Source of the DNA: Ahrensia sp. R2A130
Lineage (GTDB): Bacteria; Pseudomonadota; Alphaproteobacteria; Rhizobiales; Rhizobiaceae
Assembly (NCBI RefSeq): GCF_000179775.1
Contig: NZ_AEEB01000005.1
Location: 124,001-188,000, forward strand
Reading direction: 5' to 3'
Length of the DNA: 64,000 bases
Below, piece after piece: positions 1 to 8,997 of the stretch (positions within the stretch are counted from its first letter, which is position 1; each line of letters begins with the position of its first letter). The position numbers and the translations under genes are program-made. Below the pieces are notes generated by a model. It was not told the origin of the DNA and did not search any database. It saw only the letters and a list, made by a program, of their open reading frames with translations.

Positions 1-1229
1 AGGTCGGAACCGAACTGGGCAAATGCTGCCATCTCACGATACTGGGCAAGTTCACCCTTGATCGAACCAGCAACCTGTTTCATCGCCTTGAACTGTGCAG
101 CAGAACCCACGCGGGAAACCGACAGACCGACGTTCACAGCAGGACGGATGCCCTGGAAGAAGAGATCGGTTTCAAGGAAGATCTGGCCGTCGGTGATCGA
201 GATCACGTTGGTCGGAATAAACGCGGACACGTCGTTACCCTGCGTTTCGATCACCGGTAGAGCGGTGAGCGAGCCGTTGCCGGCCTTGTCGCCCAGCTTG
301 GCGGAACGCTCAAGCAGACGGGAGTGCAGGTAGAAAACGTCGCCGGGATAAGCTTCACGTCCGGGCGGACGACGAAGCAGGAGCGACATCTGACGGTAGG
401 ACACAGCCTGCTTGGACAGATCGTCGTAGCCGATCAGAGCGTGCATGCCGTTGTCGCGGAAATACTCACCCATCGCACAACCGGTAAACGGTGCCAGATA
501 CTGCATGGGAGCAGGATCAGATGCGGTAGCCGCAACAACGATGGAATATTCCAGCGCGCCGCGCTCTTCGAGAATTTTCACGAACTGGGCAACGGTGGAA
601 CGCTTCTGACCAACCGCGACATAGACGCAGTACAGTTTCTCGCCTTCATCCTTGCCTTTGTGGGCAGGCGCCTGGTTCAGGAACGTGTCCAGAATGATAG
701 CGGTCTTACCGGTCTGACGGTCACCAATGATGAGTTCGCGCTGGCCACGGCCAACGGGGATGAGCGCATCAACGGCTTTCAGGCCGGTCGCCATGGGCTC
801 GTGTACGGATTTACGCGGGATAATACCCGGCGCTTTCACATCCACACGGGCACGTTGCTTGGACTTGATGGGGCCTTTGCCGTCAATCGGGTTACCGAGA
901 CCATCGACCACACGGCCGAGGAGCTCTTTACCAACCGGCACGTCCACAATGGAGCCGGTACGTTTAACGGTATCGCCTTCCTTGATGGAACGGTCATTGC
1001 CGAAGATCACGACGCCGACATTGTCGGTTTCCAGGTTCAGGGCCATGCCCTGAATACCGCCGGGAAATTCGACCATCTCACCGGCCTGGACCTGATCGAG
1101 GCCATAGACACGGGCGATGCCGTCACCGACGGACAACACCTGTCCGACTTCGGAGACTTCTGCCTCCTGTCCGAAATTTTTAATCTGGTCTTTCAGTATC
1201 GCGGTAATTTCCGCAGCACGAATGTCCAT
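1..1229 (-). CDS. atpA: ATP synthase F1 subunit alpha, partial
   Basis: Regulatory/catalytic alpha subunit of the F1 head of ATP synthase, on the cytoplasmic face of the inner membrane. The minus strand reads from [12 protein letters not shown] through the P-loop GDRQTGKTA to the window edge, about 410 of the roughly 510 residues usual for the family; the C-terminal helical domain lies outside the window. The ATG at 1229-1227 follows directly on the atpH stop codon (1232-1230) with no base between, so translation is probably coupled. It is second in the operon after atpH, as in other Hyphomicrobiales. Identity is firm from length and motifs. Confidence 0.97.
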   Translation of the reverse strand, partial: MDIRAAEITAILKDQIKNFGQEAEVSEVGQVLSVGDGIARVYGLDQVQAGEMVEFPGGIQGMALNLETDNVGVVIFGNDRSIKEGDTVKRTGSIVDVPVGKELLGRVVDGLGNPIDGKGPIKSKQRARVDVKAPGIIPRKSVHEPMATGLKAVDALIPVGRGQRELIIGDRQTGKTAIILDTFLNQAPAHKGKDEGEKLYCVYVAVGQKRSTVAQFVKILEERGALEYSIVVAATASDPAPMQYLAPFTGCAMGEYFRDNGMHALIGYDDLSKQAVSYRQMSLLLRRPPGREAYPGDVFYLHSRLLERSAKLGDKAGNGSLTALPVIETQGNDVSAFIPTNVISITDGQIFLETDLFFQGIRPAVNVGLSVSRVGSAAQFKAMKQVAGSIKGELAQYREMAAFAQFGSD

Positions 1230-1802
1230 CTAGCCGACCTCTTTAAGTGCGAGCTTCAGGGAAGAGAGTTTGGTCTTCAGCGATGTGTCGATCTGGCGTG
1301 AGCCGATTTTCACGATCATACCACCGAGCAGTGATTGGTCTTCGGTGACGTCGAGCGCCACGTCCTTGCCGACGATGCCTTTCAGCACCGCAGCCAATTC
1401 TTTGTTCTGTACTGCCGTCAGCGCATGGGCGACGGTAACTTCAGCAGCGACTTCGCCGCGATGTTCAGCCAGCTTCATGCGGAATGAGCGGATCATGTCC
1501 GGCACGGCAAACAGGCGGCGGTTGTTCGCAACGACCTGTGTGAAATTCGCGACCAGTCCGGAAATCTTCGCTTTCGACAAAACCTTGCCCAAAGCCGCGT
1601 TCTGCTGGTCGGCGGAAAAGACCGGCGAACGAACGAGACGCATCAGGTCTTCGGAACCCTTCAACATCTCGTCGAGACGGTTCATGTCTTTTTCAACGGC
1701 TGGAAGTTTCTTCTCGGAAACGGCGAGATCCAGCAACGCAGAGGCGTAGCGTTCTGCCACTCCGGATACGGGGCCGGATGCTGTCGAGCCGTCTTGAGCC
1801 AA
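1230..1802 (-). CDS. atpH: ATP synthase F1 subunit delta
   Basis: Delta subunit (OSCP type) of the peripheral stalk joining F1 to the membrane sector. The 190-residue product has the family N-terminal helical pattern (GVAERYASALLDLA) and a C-terminal section ending in a self-similar helix (SLKTKLSSLKLALKEVG). No ATG is available at the front: after an in-frame TGA and TAG the first usable codon is TTG at 1802, so either TTG or the GTG fourteen codons further on is the start; I chose TTG because the alignment begins before GVAERY. It heads the atp operon, whose promoter should lie in 1803-2026. Its last base is adjacent to the atpA ATG. Confidence 0.95.
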   Translation of the reverse strand: MAQDGSTASGPVSGVAERYASALLDLAVSEKKLPAVEKDMNRLDEMLKGSEDLMRLVRSPVFSADQQNAALGKVLSKAKISGLVANFTQVVANNRRLFAVPDMIRSFRMKLAEHRGEVAAEVTVAHALTAVQNKELAAVLKGIVGKDVALDVTEDQSLLGGMIVKIGSRQIDTSLKTKLSSLKLALKEVG

Positions 1803-2026
1803 GGTGATTATTTCTCACTATTGGGCCGGTTGACCTTGGCATCATACGATACCGCAGTTCCGGTTGGTCCGGTTGAACACACAGCCACCATGAATGATGA
1901 CAGCCGCATGCAGCGCACCCGTAGATGCGCGAAGCGCGCTCCACCTAACATGGAGAAATTCGAGTCGCAACCGCGTGATACGCCCCTTTGTTGCCCCTTT
2001 CGACTAAGGCACAACATTAGTCTTCG

Positions 2027-2419
2027 TTATGGGATGAGCTGAAGGGCATAAGCGATGGGAAATACCGCACTTGCGATCTCGAACAGCGTCGCAACGACGC
2101 AATGTATGTTGAATGTGCGGTCAGCGGCAAAAGAGATGATTCGCCCCAGCACGCAAAAGGCAAATGCTATGCCCAGCGCGAGATAAACCAATGGCTGCGC
2201 CAGCAAGATGGAAGCCAACCCCAAACCGGCCCACATGCCGCCGAACGGCCCGCGAATTTCCGACACGCCATTGTTGGTGTTTTCGCGCGGTGCCAGCCCC
2301 AACACATGCATGAACCGGCGTGGAATGAGCATTAAAGCCATCCCGATCAGGAATGTCGCAAGGCCGGTGAGGAAGGCGAGCCATTCGCCGGTGGACAGTG
2401 GCCAGGCAAATTCGATCAT
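2027..2419 (-). CDS. small four-helix membrane protein (DUF4345-like)
   Basis: Unknown function. The product of about 130 residues has four hydrophobic segments and almost no soluble domain. It carries a central SEIRGPFGGMWAG motif that matches SELRGPLGGFYVG in the protein encoded at 3050-3466, so the two are paralogues. I place the start at the ATG at 2419 (MIEFAWPL) because upstream bases read GGGATAAGAAA; a start ten codons earlier is possible. It is divergent from the GNAT gene at 2508 and lies immediately upstream of the atp operon on the same strand. DUF4345 is my best family guess and needs a profile search. Confidence 0.65.
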   Translation of the reverse strand: MIEFAWPLSTGEWLAFLTGLATFLIGMALMLIPRRFMHVLGLAPRENTNNGVSEIRGPFGGMWAGLGLASILLAQPLVYLALGIAFAFCVLGRIISFAADRTFNIHCVVATLFEIASAVFPIAYALQLIP

Positions 2420-2507
2420 TTTCTTATCCCAAAAGTTGCAGCGCCGCACGGTTCAGGCGACAAATCCCTCTTTCGCATTGCCTGAACGCAAGGCCAAGAC
2501 CCACACT

Positions 2508-3053
2508 ATGAACGAGACGCCAACAGTGGAAATGCTCCGCACAGAAGAAATGCGGCTGACGCAGACGTTCGAGTCGGAGATTGCGCAACTTCTAAAAGAA
2601 CCCTTCCACGGTGTCTTCGGCAGCCGCACGTTTTTCCAGAACCGCCATTACATCCGCTTCACGGCGCATATCGATGGCATTTTGATCGGTCATCTAGCGC
2701 TGGGCCTGCGCGCCGTAACACTTGGGGACAATTTGCTCGACGTGATCGGCATTGCGGAAGTCGGGATTGATATGGCGTTTCGCGGCCAGGGCATCGGGCG
2801 AAGACTGGTGATGGCCGCACTGGAAGAGGGGCGACAATCCCCCGCAAGTTTCGCGCTGCTGTTCGGGGATACGAACATCTACGGTGGCATGGGCTTTGCC
2901 AAAGCCAGCAATCCCGTCACCTCCACGAGCTTCGAAGCTGCCCGCACCGGCAAAACGATCACCGAGACCGAACACCCTCTGATGGTCTGTCAGCTGGGCG
3001 ACAGCGTTTGGAACAATGACCTGCCGCTTGATCTCGCGGGTTTTCGGTTCTAG
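2508..3053 (+). CDS. GNAT-family N-acetyltransferase
   Basis: Predicted cytoplasmic acyl-CoA-dependent N-acyltransferase of 181 residues. Motif A, which binds the CoA pyrophosphate, is seen as RGQGIGRRL near residue 89, after a beta strand AEVGIDMAF; a C-terminal NIYGGMGF section matches the usual Y/F-containing motif B end. Substrate cannot be read from the sequence. The start at 2508 is the ATG before NETPTVEML. The gene is flanked by two related membrane-protein genes, divergent on the left and convergent on the right; its stop TAG overlaps the stop of the right-hand gene in the tetranucleotide CTAG (3050-3053). Confidence 0.8.
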   Translation: MNETPTVEMLRTEEMRLTQTFESEIAQLLKEPFHGVFGSRTFFQNRHYIRFTAHIDGILIGHLALGLRAVTLGDNLLDVIGIAEVGIDMAFRGQGIGRRLVMAALEEGRQSPASFALLFGDTNIYGGMGFAKASNPVTSTSFEAARTGKTITETEHPLMVCQLGDSVWNNDLPLDLAGFRF

Positions 3054-3466
3054 CCGAACAAAAGCCGGTCAACCCACCCCAGATTGCCGCTCACGTAAAG
3101 CGCGGGCAGCGTTGCCAGTATCGCATCGCCCGTAGCCGCCAGCACGTTTTCACGCGAACGCACACCGTCCAAAACGAAAGCCAGGACCCGCCCGAGACAC
3201 GCGAAGCCGAAGGCCAGTGTCAAAATGATGTAAGGCCGCGGCGTCGATAGAATGATGTACAGCGCGACGCCGACATAAAAGCCGCCCAGTGGCCCTCGCA
3301 ATTCCGAAAGCCCAAACGCTCGACCCGGCGTCAGGGACAGGCCAGTCCAAGCCATGATGCGGCGCGGGTCCAGCAGCGTGACCAGTCCACCGGCGAGTGC
3401 GATCAAGGCAACGCCCATGACGGCCCATTCGGCCAGTGACGCGGGCAATGCTGTGTTCAGGTCCAT
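3050..3466 (-). CDS. small four-helix membrane protein (DUF4345-like), second copy
   Basis: Unknown function; 138 residues with four predicted membrane segments. It shares the layout and the central SELRGPLGGFYVG motif of the protein at 2027-2419, with comparable DPRRIMAWTGL and LGRVLAF segments, so the pair arose by duplication. Its stop overlaps that of the intervening GNAT gene by four bases. The ATG at 3466 is the first Met of the frame. A short inverted repeat (TGTCA-TGG-TGACA, 3485-3497) lies about 19 bases upstream and may be an operator. Confidence 0.65.
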   Translation of the reverse strand: MDLNTALPASLAEWAVMGVALIALAGGLVTLLDPRRIMAWTGLSLTPGRAFGLSELRGPLGGFYVGVALYIILSTPRPYIILTLAFGFACLGRVLAFVLDGVRSRENVLAATGDAILATLPALYVSGNLGWVDRLLFG

Positions 3467-3484
3467 GGGTATGCCTTTCTATAT

Positions 3485-3497
3485 TGTCATGGTGACA
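3485..3497. promoter_or_regulatory. short inverted repeat upstream of the second DUF4345-like gene
   Basis: TGTCA and TGACA arms separated by three bases, 18 bases before the start at 3466. It could be a regulator site, but a five-base arm can occur by chance and no second copy was seen. Confidence 0.25.
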
Positions 3498-3637
3498 TGC
3501 ACCAAGGCATCGGCGGGGTCACCCGTTTGATAGCCCCTGCGGCATCATGGAGCCGCCTTCCAATCGTCACTCGCAATCCCTACAATCATGGCAACACATG
3601 TCATGGCGCAACGCTGCGCCGATAACGGGAGATACCC

Positions 3638-4072
3638 ATGCAGGAACTAGCCAACATCATCGCCGCCAAAGTCGGCATCGACCCAGCACTTGCTGAAAAA
3701 GCCGTGGGCATGATGCTCGGCCTCATGCAGCGCACCGCCGACGACGGACCGGTTGCCGAAATGATTAAAGCCATTCCCGGCGGTCCGGAAATGGTCGCCC
3801 AGTTCGGCGGCGCAGAAGCTGCCGGTGATGCAGCAGCGTCCGGTGGTGGCGGCCTGATGGGCTCCATCATGGGCGCTGTATCTTCCATGACAGGCGGCGG
3901 CGATACAGGCGGCGTCATGGCGATGGGCCAGCAGCTCATGGCCGAAGGTCTCGAAATGGGCCAGATCAAAGACATCGCAACCGAAACATTGTCCTACGCC
4001 GAACAGCACGCCGGTGCTGAGACGGTGCAGAAGGTGAAAGACTCCATTCCGGGTCTTGGCGCGTTTCTCTAG
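3638..4072 (+). CDS. glycine/methionine-rich hypothetical protein
   Basis: Function unknown; 144 residues, no signal peptide. Three parts are visible: an N-terminal helical region (ELANIIAAKVGIDPALAEKAVG, split here for length) that looks like the small helical domains annotated as DUF2267-like, a central low-complexity stretch rich in Gly, Met and Ala (about residues 62-105), and a C-terminal helix pair ending IPGLGAFL. This architecture occurs as a lone hypothetical protein in many alphaproteobacteria. It is monocistronic, followed by a clear terminator at 4098-4132. Confidence 0.7.
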   Translation: MQELANIIAAKVGIDPALAEKAVGMMLGLMQRTADDGPVAEMIKAIPGGPEMVAQFGGAEAAGDAAASGGGGLMGSIMGAVSSMTGGGDTGGVMAMGQQLMAEGLEMGQIKDIATETLSYAEQHAGAETVQKVKDSIPGLGAFL

Positions 4073-4097
4073 GCCACGCCGCACCCAGCAAATTCAG

Positions 4098-4132
4098 AAG
4101 CCGCTTCGGGAAACCGGAGCGGCTTTTCTTTT
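4098..4132 (+). terminator. rho-independent terminator
   Basis: Stem AAGCCGCT / AGCGGCTT with inner CGG/CCG pairs and a GAAA loop, followed by TTTTCTTTT. It ends the transcript of the glycine/methionine-rich gene just upstream. Confidence 0.85.
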
Positions 4133-4154
4133 ACAGCCCTCAAAAGAGAAACCT

Positions 4155-4475
4155 ATGCCCTTCCTCATCACAGCCACCGACCACCCGAACAAGAACGCTG
4201 AACGCGAAGAGGTCCGGCAGGCGCATCGCGATTATCTCGCATCCTTCGGCAAACGCCTTCTGGCTTCCGGCGCGTTGCTGGATGAGAACGGCGAGAACAT
4301 CATCGGCGGATCATCGCTGTTCGATACGGACGACCGCGAGGAAGCGCTGCTGTTTGAATCCGAAGACCCCTACGCGCAGGCAGGAATACGAGCCGATGTG
4401 AAAATCACACAATGGCGTCTGCGCTGGTGGGTCGGCGAGTTCGATGCCGACGGGCACAGCCCTTCCAAAAAATAG
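4155..4475 (+). CDS. YciI-family protein
   Basis: Small cytoplasmic protein of 106 residues with the dimeric alpha-beta barrel fold of the YCII family, whose cellular role is generally unknown. Family marks seen are the N-terminal strand FLITATDH, the conserved His in RQAHRDYLASFG, the acidic D(D)REEALLFESEDPYAQAG segment, and the final strand with WRLRWW. The ATG at 4155 is preceded by AAAAGAGAA as ribosome-binding site, and starting earlier would run through the terminator. It stands alone ahead of a long non-coding tract. Confidence 0.85.
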   Translation: MPFLITATDHPNKNAEREEVRQAHRDYLASFGKRLLASGALLDENGENIIGGSSLFDTDDREEALLFESEDPYAQAGIRADVKITQWRLRWWVGEFDADGHSPSKK

Positions 4476-5168
4476 AAAGTCGGGTTCCTAGAAATTCAGT
4501 CGTCGCAAAACATCGACCCGCCCTACGGCGTCCGAGTGATCAACAGGCGGCGCAGAGCCGCCCGGGGCTAATGCCCCGCACCCGCGCAGCGAAGGCCCCT
4601 TGGGGCCGACAGCGTGAGCGCAACAAGGTGTCGCCGCTTTGGCAAAGCCAAAGCGCAAGCGACCCCGTAAAAAATGAGCCAGCGGAGCAAAGGAATCTGC
4701 CGTTAGCCTGTAGTTTCAGGCGAAAAGGCATACGCCTTCGCCCCGCTCGATCCTGCTGCGGATGTGTCTCAACACCATTCCCGTCACCTCCCCGAAGACA
4801 GGATGTAAACACCCCGCCGACCTTGCCTTCGGCCCGCCATTGCTGACGTTCGACGTCCGGTCCCGAAGCTGTTGTGGCAGCCCTGCCGATGCGACATAGA
4901 GCTCCGCCCGCTTGCGTCCGTTAAGCGCGCGCGACGGAAGGATCGCTCTCACGCAGTCATCAGGTCGGTCCGGACGACCGGCTCATGCGCGAGAGAAAGA
5001 GCAGTATGCGGTGAGCACGGAGGGCGGGGAGAGAAAATTTGCCTGAACTCGATTTCGCGCGCGGCAACTACCAATCTGCATTGCTTCCGAAAAATTAGAG
5101 TTGCGCGGGAATCGGGTGGTTGTAGCAAGTTAAGTCCGCTTGGATGGGCGTCCCGAAAGGACTTCTAC
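4476..5168. other. hairpin-rich non-coding tract
   Basis: No convincing gene in about 690 bases: the open frames lack family features and credible ribosome sites. Four compact hairpins lie in the left part: CGGGGC/GCCCCG (4563-4578), GGCCCC/GGGGCC with a two-base loop (4594-4607), GCTTTGG/CCAAAGC (4636-4654) and GGCGA..AGGC/GCCT.TCGCC (4719-4742). The rest shows nothing I recognise except the ribosome site of the LysE gene near 5155. It may hold a structured RNA, a degenerate gene or a genome repeat. Confidence 0.5.
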
Positions 5169-5765
5169 ATGCTTCAGACATCAATCGCCCTCATCTTGTT
5201 TCTATTCCCGCTCGCCTACAGCCCAGGTCCGGGAAATCTCTTTTTTGCGGCAAACGGGGCACGGTTCGGATTTCGCTCAACATTGCCCATGAACGTCGGT
5301 TACCATGCAGCAACATGGGTGGTGACAGCCGCAATCGGCTTCGGCTTCATTGCCGCTGTCGAGCGCTTTCCTGAAGTCTTTGTTATTTTGAAAACGGCCG
5401 GCGCTTTCTACGTGCTTTGGCTCGCATGGAAGTTGTTCCGGGCAGGGACAATCGAAGATCACGGGGTAGCGAAACCTGCAACGTTCACTGATGGGGTGAT
5501 ACTGCTTTTGCTCAACCCCAAGGCCTACGTGATTATCACACTCATGTTTACGCAGTTCCTTGATCAGGCGGAAAGCGGATGGGTCTTCATGGTGCTTCTG
5601 ATCACAACGGTATTTACCATCAACAACCTGATTGCCTTCTCCGTTTGGGCGCTGGTCGGTGAGAAAATCGCTGGGCTTTTTAGAACTCCCGATAGTGCCA
5701 ACAAACTTAACATGGTTTTCGGTGCAATTTTGGCTGCGGTTGCGGTTTGGATGTTCCTATCCTGA
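5169..5765 (+). CDS. LysE/RhtB-family amino acid exporter
   Basis: Inner-membrane exporter of amino acids or related metabolites, 198 residues with about six hydrophobic segments. The family signature near the N terminus is seen (SPGPGNLFFAANGARFG), as is the conserved LLLLNPKAY stretch near residue 117. The start at 5169 is set by GAAAGGA eight bases upstream and by a direct fit to the family N terminus (MLQTSIALILFLFPLAYSPGP). It is convergent with priA with a 161-base gap. The substrate cannot be named. Confidence 0.88.
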   Translation: MLQTSIALILFLFPLAYSPGPGNLFFAANGARFGFRSTLPMNVGYHAATWVVTAAIGFGFIAAVERFPEVFVILKTAGAFYVLWLAWKLFRAGTIEDHGVAKPATFTDGVILLLLNPKAYVIITLMFTQFLDQAESGWVFMVLLITTVFTINNLIAFSVWALVGEKIAGLFRTPDSANKLNMVFGAILAAVAVWMFLS

Positions 5766-5919
5766 GGTTCCGACTACGGACCTGAAGTATGACCGCCGAA
5801 AAACGCAATCCGTTTTGGAACCGCGTCGGGTCTTTTGCAAAACCTAAAAGCAACGGATGTCGAAATTTCTGGCGCGGATATTAGCACTCGCATGCCCACA
5901 GCATTAGGGCGAACAAGAG

Positions 5920-5941
5920 CAAAGCTTCACAAGAAGCTTTG
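5920..5941. repeat. perfect inverted repeat covering the end of priA
   Basis: CAAAGCTTC and GAAGCTTTG, nine-base arms with a four-base spacer. The priA stop codon (5929-5927) lies inside it. There is no T-tract on either strand, so it is not a classical terminator, though it may slow exonucleases or polymerase at the priA/LysE junction. Confidence 0.6.
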
Positions 5942-8188
5942 TGGATCCACATCCACTTGCACTCTTATATTTCCGCGCTCCTTTGGCCCCTTCGCCAGCC
6001 AGTCGCGGATATAGGTTTGCACGTCTAACGCACGGGGCGCGTGGACGAGCAAGCGCCAACGCCAGCGGCCCCGCACCTGCGCGATGGGGGCTTCTGCGGG
6101 GCCGAGCAGAAAGACATCTTCCATGAAGGGCGCGGCGAGTTTCAGGTCCATGGCGTGACGCTCGGTCTCGCGTTTGTCGGTGCCTGAAATGATAAGCGAC
6201 ACGAGGCGGGCGAAAGGCGGCAGACCAGCAGATTTCCGCAGCGCGATCTCGCGCTCGTAAAACGCCTCGCGGTCGCCGGAGACGATGGCTTTGATCACGG
6301 GATGGTCGGGCGCATAAGTCTGCAACAGACCTTTCGATTCACCGCCAGCGCGACCCGCACGACCGGTCACCTGTGATAGCAGTTGGAACGTGCGTTCGGC
6401 AGCGCGCGGATCACCATTGGCGAGGCCGAGATCGGCGTCCACCACACCCACCACGGTCATCTTCGGGAAGTTGTGGCCCTTGGCGACCAGCTGCGTGCCG
6501 ATGACGATATCGGCCTGCCCGTCGGCAATCGCCTCCAGCTCCAGCCGCAGGCGCGACACGCCACCCAGCATATCCGACGACAACACGATGATACGCGCTT
6601 CGGGGAAAATCGCGTCCACCTCCTCCGCCAGCCGCTCCACGCCAGGACCACAGGCGACGAGATGATCCAGCGTGCCGCAGTTCGTGCAGGCTTCGGGCGT
6701 CGGTTCACTGTGGCCGCAGTGGTGGCATTGAAGTTGTCCGCGAAAGCGGTGCTCCACCAACCACGCCGAACAGTTGCGACACTCGAAACGGAACCCGCAA
6801 ACGCGGCACAACGTCAGCGGCGCGTAACCGCGACGGTTGAGGAACAGCAGCGACTGCTCGCCCCGCGCGGTGGACTGCCGCATTTCCTCTTCCAGAACCG
6901 GCGAGACGAACCGCCCGCGCGGCGGCGGGTTTTCGCGCATGTCGATGGTGGAGAGTTTCGGCAGCACCGCAGCGCCATGGCGACGGTCCAAACGCAGGCG
7001 GATGTAACGACCGGTATCGGCGTTCACCCGCGTTTCCACCGATGGCGTGGCAGAGGCCAAGACACAAGCGAAGCCACCGAGCCGCGCCCGCACCACCGCC
7101 ATATCGCGGGCGGAATAGAAGACGCGGTCTTCCTGTTTATAAGCCTGATCGTGCTCCTCATCGACCACCACGAGGCCCAACTCGGCAAAAGGCAGGAACA
7201 ATGCCGACCGCGCACCGACGACCACCCGTACCGTGCCCTCAGCAACTTGCCTCCAAATCTTCTCGCGCTGGCGCGGCGTGATGCCGGAATGCCATGGCGC
7301 AGGCGGTGCGCCGAAACGGGCTTCAAACCGGTCGAGAAAAGTTGCGGTAAGCGCGATTTCCGGAAGCAGCACCAACACCTGTTTGCCAGCGTTCAGCGCG
7401 GCGGCGATGGCTTCAAAATACACCTCGGTCTTGCCCGATCCGGTGATGCCGTCGATCAGATGGGTGGAGTATTCATCCGCCTTCACGGCTTCCACCAGCG
7501 CATCGGCAGCTTCTTGCTGATCTTCGTTCAGCGGTTTGCCGGCTTGCTTTGGCATAGGCGGTGGAACGATGGGCTGGGGCGGAATATCGCGCGGCGCAAA
7601 CGTGCCAGCCTTTACCAATCCGTCCACCACGGAAGACGATGTACCCGCCGCATTGGCAAGGCCGGATTTCGTCCAGAGCTGTTTGGTATCCGCTTCGATC
7701 AACCCCCGCACCCGTCCGCGCGCATCACTCATGCGGTCCGGCCAATCGCCGGTAAAGGCAATGCCTGGCATCGGCTGTTCAGGATCTAGCGCAGCGGGTG
7801 TTCGCAGCAGGCTCTTCAACACCATACCCGGCGGCGCGATTGTGTAATGTGCAATCCAGTCCACAAAACGGCGCATGTCTTCCGGCACCGGCGGGCAATC
7901 GAATTTTGTTTCGATGGCGCGTAGCTTTTTTGGATCGACTCCGTTGTCGCCAACGGGTGCATCCCACACGACACTCGCCACTTTGCGCGGGCCAAGCGGC
8001 ACCTGAACGTAATCTCCCGGCTGCACGTCCATACCCGCAGGCACCGCATAGCTGTAGGGCCGGTCCGCCGGGATCGGCAGCAGCACATAAGCCGTGCGAA
8101 GCGGCGCGGCTTCCAGCGGATCACCCAACAGGTCTTTGGCGGTGGCGTCGGTCAATCGGCAATCTCTGTTGGCGGTTACGGTTTCCAC
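5927..8188 (-). CDS. priA: primosomal protein N', replication-restart helicase
   Basis: PriA recognises stalled replication forks and reloads the replisome. The 753-residue product has the N-terminal DNA-binding domain ([16 protein letters not shown]), Walker [10 protein letters not shown] near residue 250, the DEEH Walker B box, and a cluster of eight zinc-binding cysteines between the helicase lobes ([13 protein letters not shown]... CHHCG... CTNC), then [11 protein letters not shown] and TGRAGRAG motifs. The frame opens with GTG at 8188 and no strong ribosome site, so the true start could be a few codons later, but must precede residue 31. It is divergent from fsaA by 98 bases. Confidence 0.96.
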   Translation of the reverse strand: METVTANRDCRLTDATAKDLLGDPLEAAPLRTAYVLLPIPADRPYSYAVPAGMDVQPGDYVQVPLGPRKVASVVWDAPVGDNGVDPKKLRAIETKFDCPPVPEDMRRFVDWIAHYTIAPPGMVLKSLLRTPAALDPEQPMPGIAFTGDWPDRMSDARGRVRGLIEADTKQLWTKSGLANAAGTSSSVVDGLVKAGTFAPRDIPPQPIVPPPMPKQAGKPLNEDQQEAADALVEAVKADEYSTHLIDGITGSGKTEVYFEAIAAALNAGKQVLVLLPEIALTATFLDRFEARFGAPPAPWHSGITPRQREKIWRQVAEGTVRVVVGARSALFLPFAELGLVVVDEEHDQAYKQEDRVFYSARDMAVVRARLGGFACVLASATPSVETRVNADTGRYIRLRLDRRHGAAVLPKLSTIDMRENPPPRGRFVSPVLEEEMRQSTARGEQSLLFLNRRGYAPLTLCRVCGFRFECRNCSAWLVEHRFRGQLQCHHCGHSEPTPEACTNCGTLDHLVACGPGVERLAEEVDAIFPEARIIVLSSDMLGGVSRLRLELEAIADGQADIVIGTQLVAKGHNFPKMTVVGVVDADLGLANGDPRAAERTFQLLSQVTGRAGRAGGESKGLLQTYAPDHPVIKAIVSGDREAFYEREIALRKSAGLPPFARLVSLIISGTDKRETERHAMDLKLAAPFMEDVFLLGPAEAPIAQVRGRWRWRLLVHAPRALDVQTYIRDWLAKGPKERGNIRVQVDVDPQSFL

Positions 8189-8225
8189 TGCGCTTGCGGC
8201 AGTCTATGGAAGAGAAAATTCCCCG

Positions 8226-8271
8226 CCCGATACGGGCGATCCTTCTTCTTGCCCCGATATGGGCGATCCTT
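8226..8271. repeat. 19-bp direct repeat in the priA-fsaA divergent promoter region
   Basis: Two copies of a 19-base unit (8226-8244 and 8253-8271) with one mismatch (CCCGATACGGG versus CCCGATATGGG, then CGATCCTT). Each begins with a small palindrome. They sit between the two divergent start codons and end 15 bases before the fsaA ATG, so they could bind a regulator or affect translation of fsaA. Confidence 0.55.
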
Positions 8272-8286
8272 GCCGGAGATACCAAC

Positions 8287-8937
8287 ATGAAGTTCTTCAT
8301 CGACACCGCAGACGTGGACGACATCCGCTACTGGAACGAAACCGGCCTGCTGGACGGCGTGACAACGAACCCGTCGCTGATCCTCAAATCCGGTCGCGAC
8401 ATCAAAGAAGTGTTGGCCGAAATCTGCGAGATGGTCGAAGGCGACGTGTCCGGCGAAGTTGCCGCCACCGATTACGACACGATGCTGACAGAAGGCCGCA
8501 AACTGGCCGAGATCGCCGACAACATCGTCATCAAACTGCCCACAACCATGGACGGCGTGCGTGCCTGCAAGGTGCTAACGGATGATGGTTTCAAGACAAA
8601 CATGACGCTGTGCTTCTCCGCCACACAGGCGCTGATGTGCGCCAAGGTCGGCGCGACCTATGTGTCCCCCTTCATCGGCCGCGTGGACGATATGGGCGTC
8701 GATGGCATGGAGTTGATCGAGGACATCCGCACGATTTTCGACAATTACGGCTACGAGACGGAAATTCTGGCCGCCTCAATTCGCACCATGAACCACGTCA
8801 AAGATTGCGCGATTGCCGGTGCCGATGTGGCGACCATCCCGCCAAGCACTATCGAAAAACTCATTCGGCATCCGCTGACCGACAAGGGTCTGGAAGCGTT
8901 TCTGGCTGACTGGGAAAAGACCGGCCAGACGATCTAA
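8287..8937 (+). CDS. fsaA: fructose-6-phosphate aldolase / transaldolase-like protein
   Basis: Cytoplasmic TIM-barrel enzyme of the short transaldolase subfamily, 216 residues. Visible marks are the N-terminal [18 protein letters not shown], the Schiff-base lysine in NIVIKLPTT near residue 85, TLCFSATQA, and [10 protein letters not shown]. Members are annotated either as fructose-6-phosphate aldolase or as transaldolase (pentose phosphate pathway), and sequence alone does not decide. GGAG at 8275-8278 supports the ATG at 8287. Its position next to priA is typical for this order. Confidence 0.93.
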   Translation: MKFFIDTADVDDIRYWNETGLLDGVTTNPSLILKSGRDIKEVLAEICEMVEGDVSGEVAATDYDTMLTEGRKLAEIADNIVIKLPTTMDGVRACKVLTDDGFKTNMTLCFSATQALMCAKVGATYVSPFIGRVDDMGVDGMELIEDIRTIFDNYGYETEILAASIRTMNHVKDCAIAGADVATIPPSTIEKLIRHPLTDKGLEAFLADWEKTGQTI

Positions 8938-8962
8938 ACTTCACTGGCTAAACCTCACCGCC

Positions 8963-8997
8963 TGCCCGCTTCGACCAACATTTATTCGAAGCGGGCA
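8963..8997. repeat. 11-bp perfect inverted repeat at the fsaA/LysR convergent junction
   Basis: TGCCCGCTTCG and CGAAGCGGGCA with a 13-base spacer. The LysR-gene stop codon is in the spacer and one arm is LysR coding sequence. It may act as a two-way transcription block, although neither strand has a T-tract. Confidence 0.55.

Noticed and set aside
4540-4812. 90-codon minus-strand frame in the non-coding tract
   Set aside because: GTG start without ribosome site, low-complexity composition, and the frame crosses several hairpins.
4476-5168. RNase P RNA or tmRNA
   Set aside because: I looked for the conserved GAGGAAAGTCC and ACAGAA blocks of RNase P and for an ANDN-type tag of tmRNA on both strands and found none.
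6383-7789. 468-codon plus-strand frame inside priA
   Set aside because: Antisense shadow of a high-GC gene; priA on the other strand has all helicase and zinc motifs.
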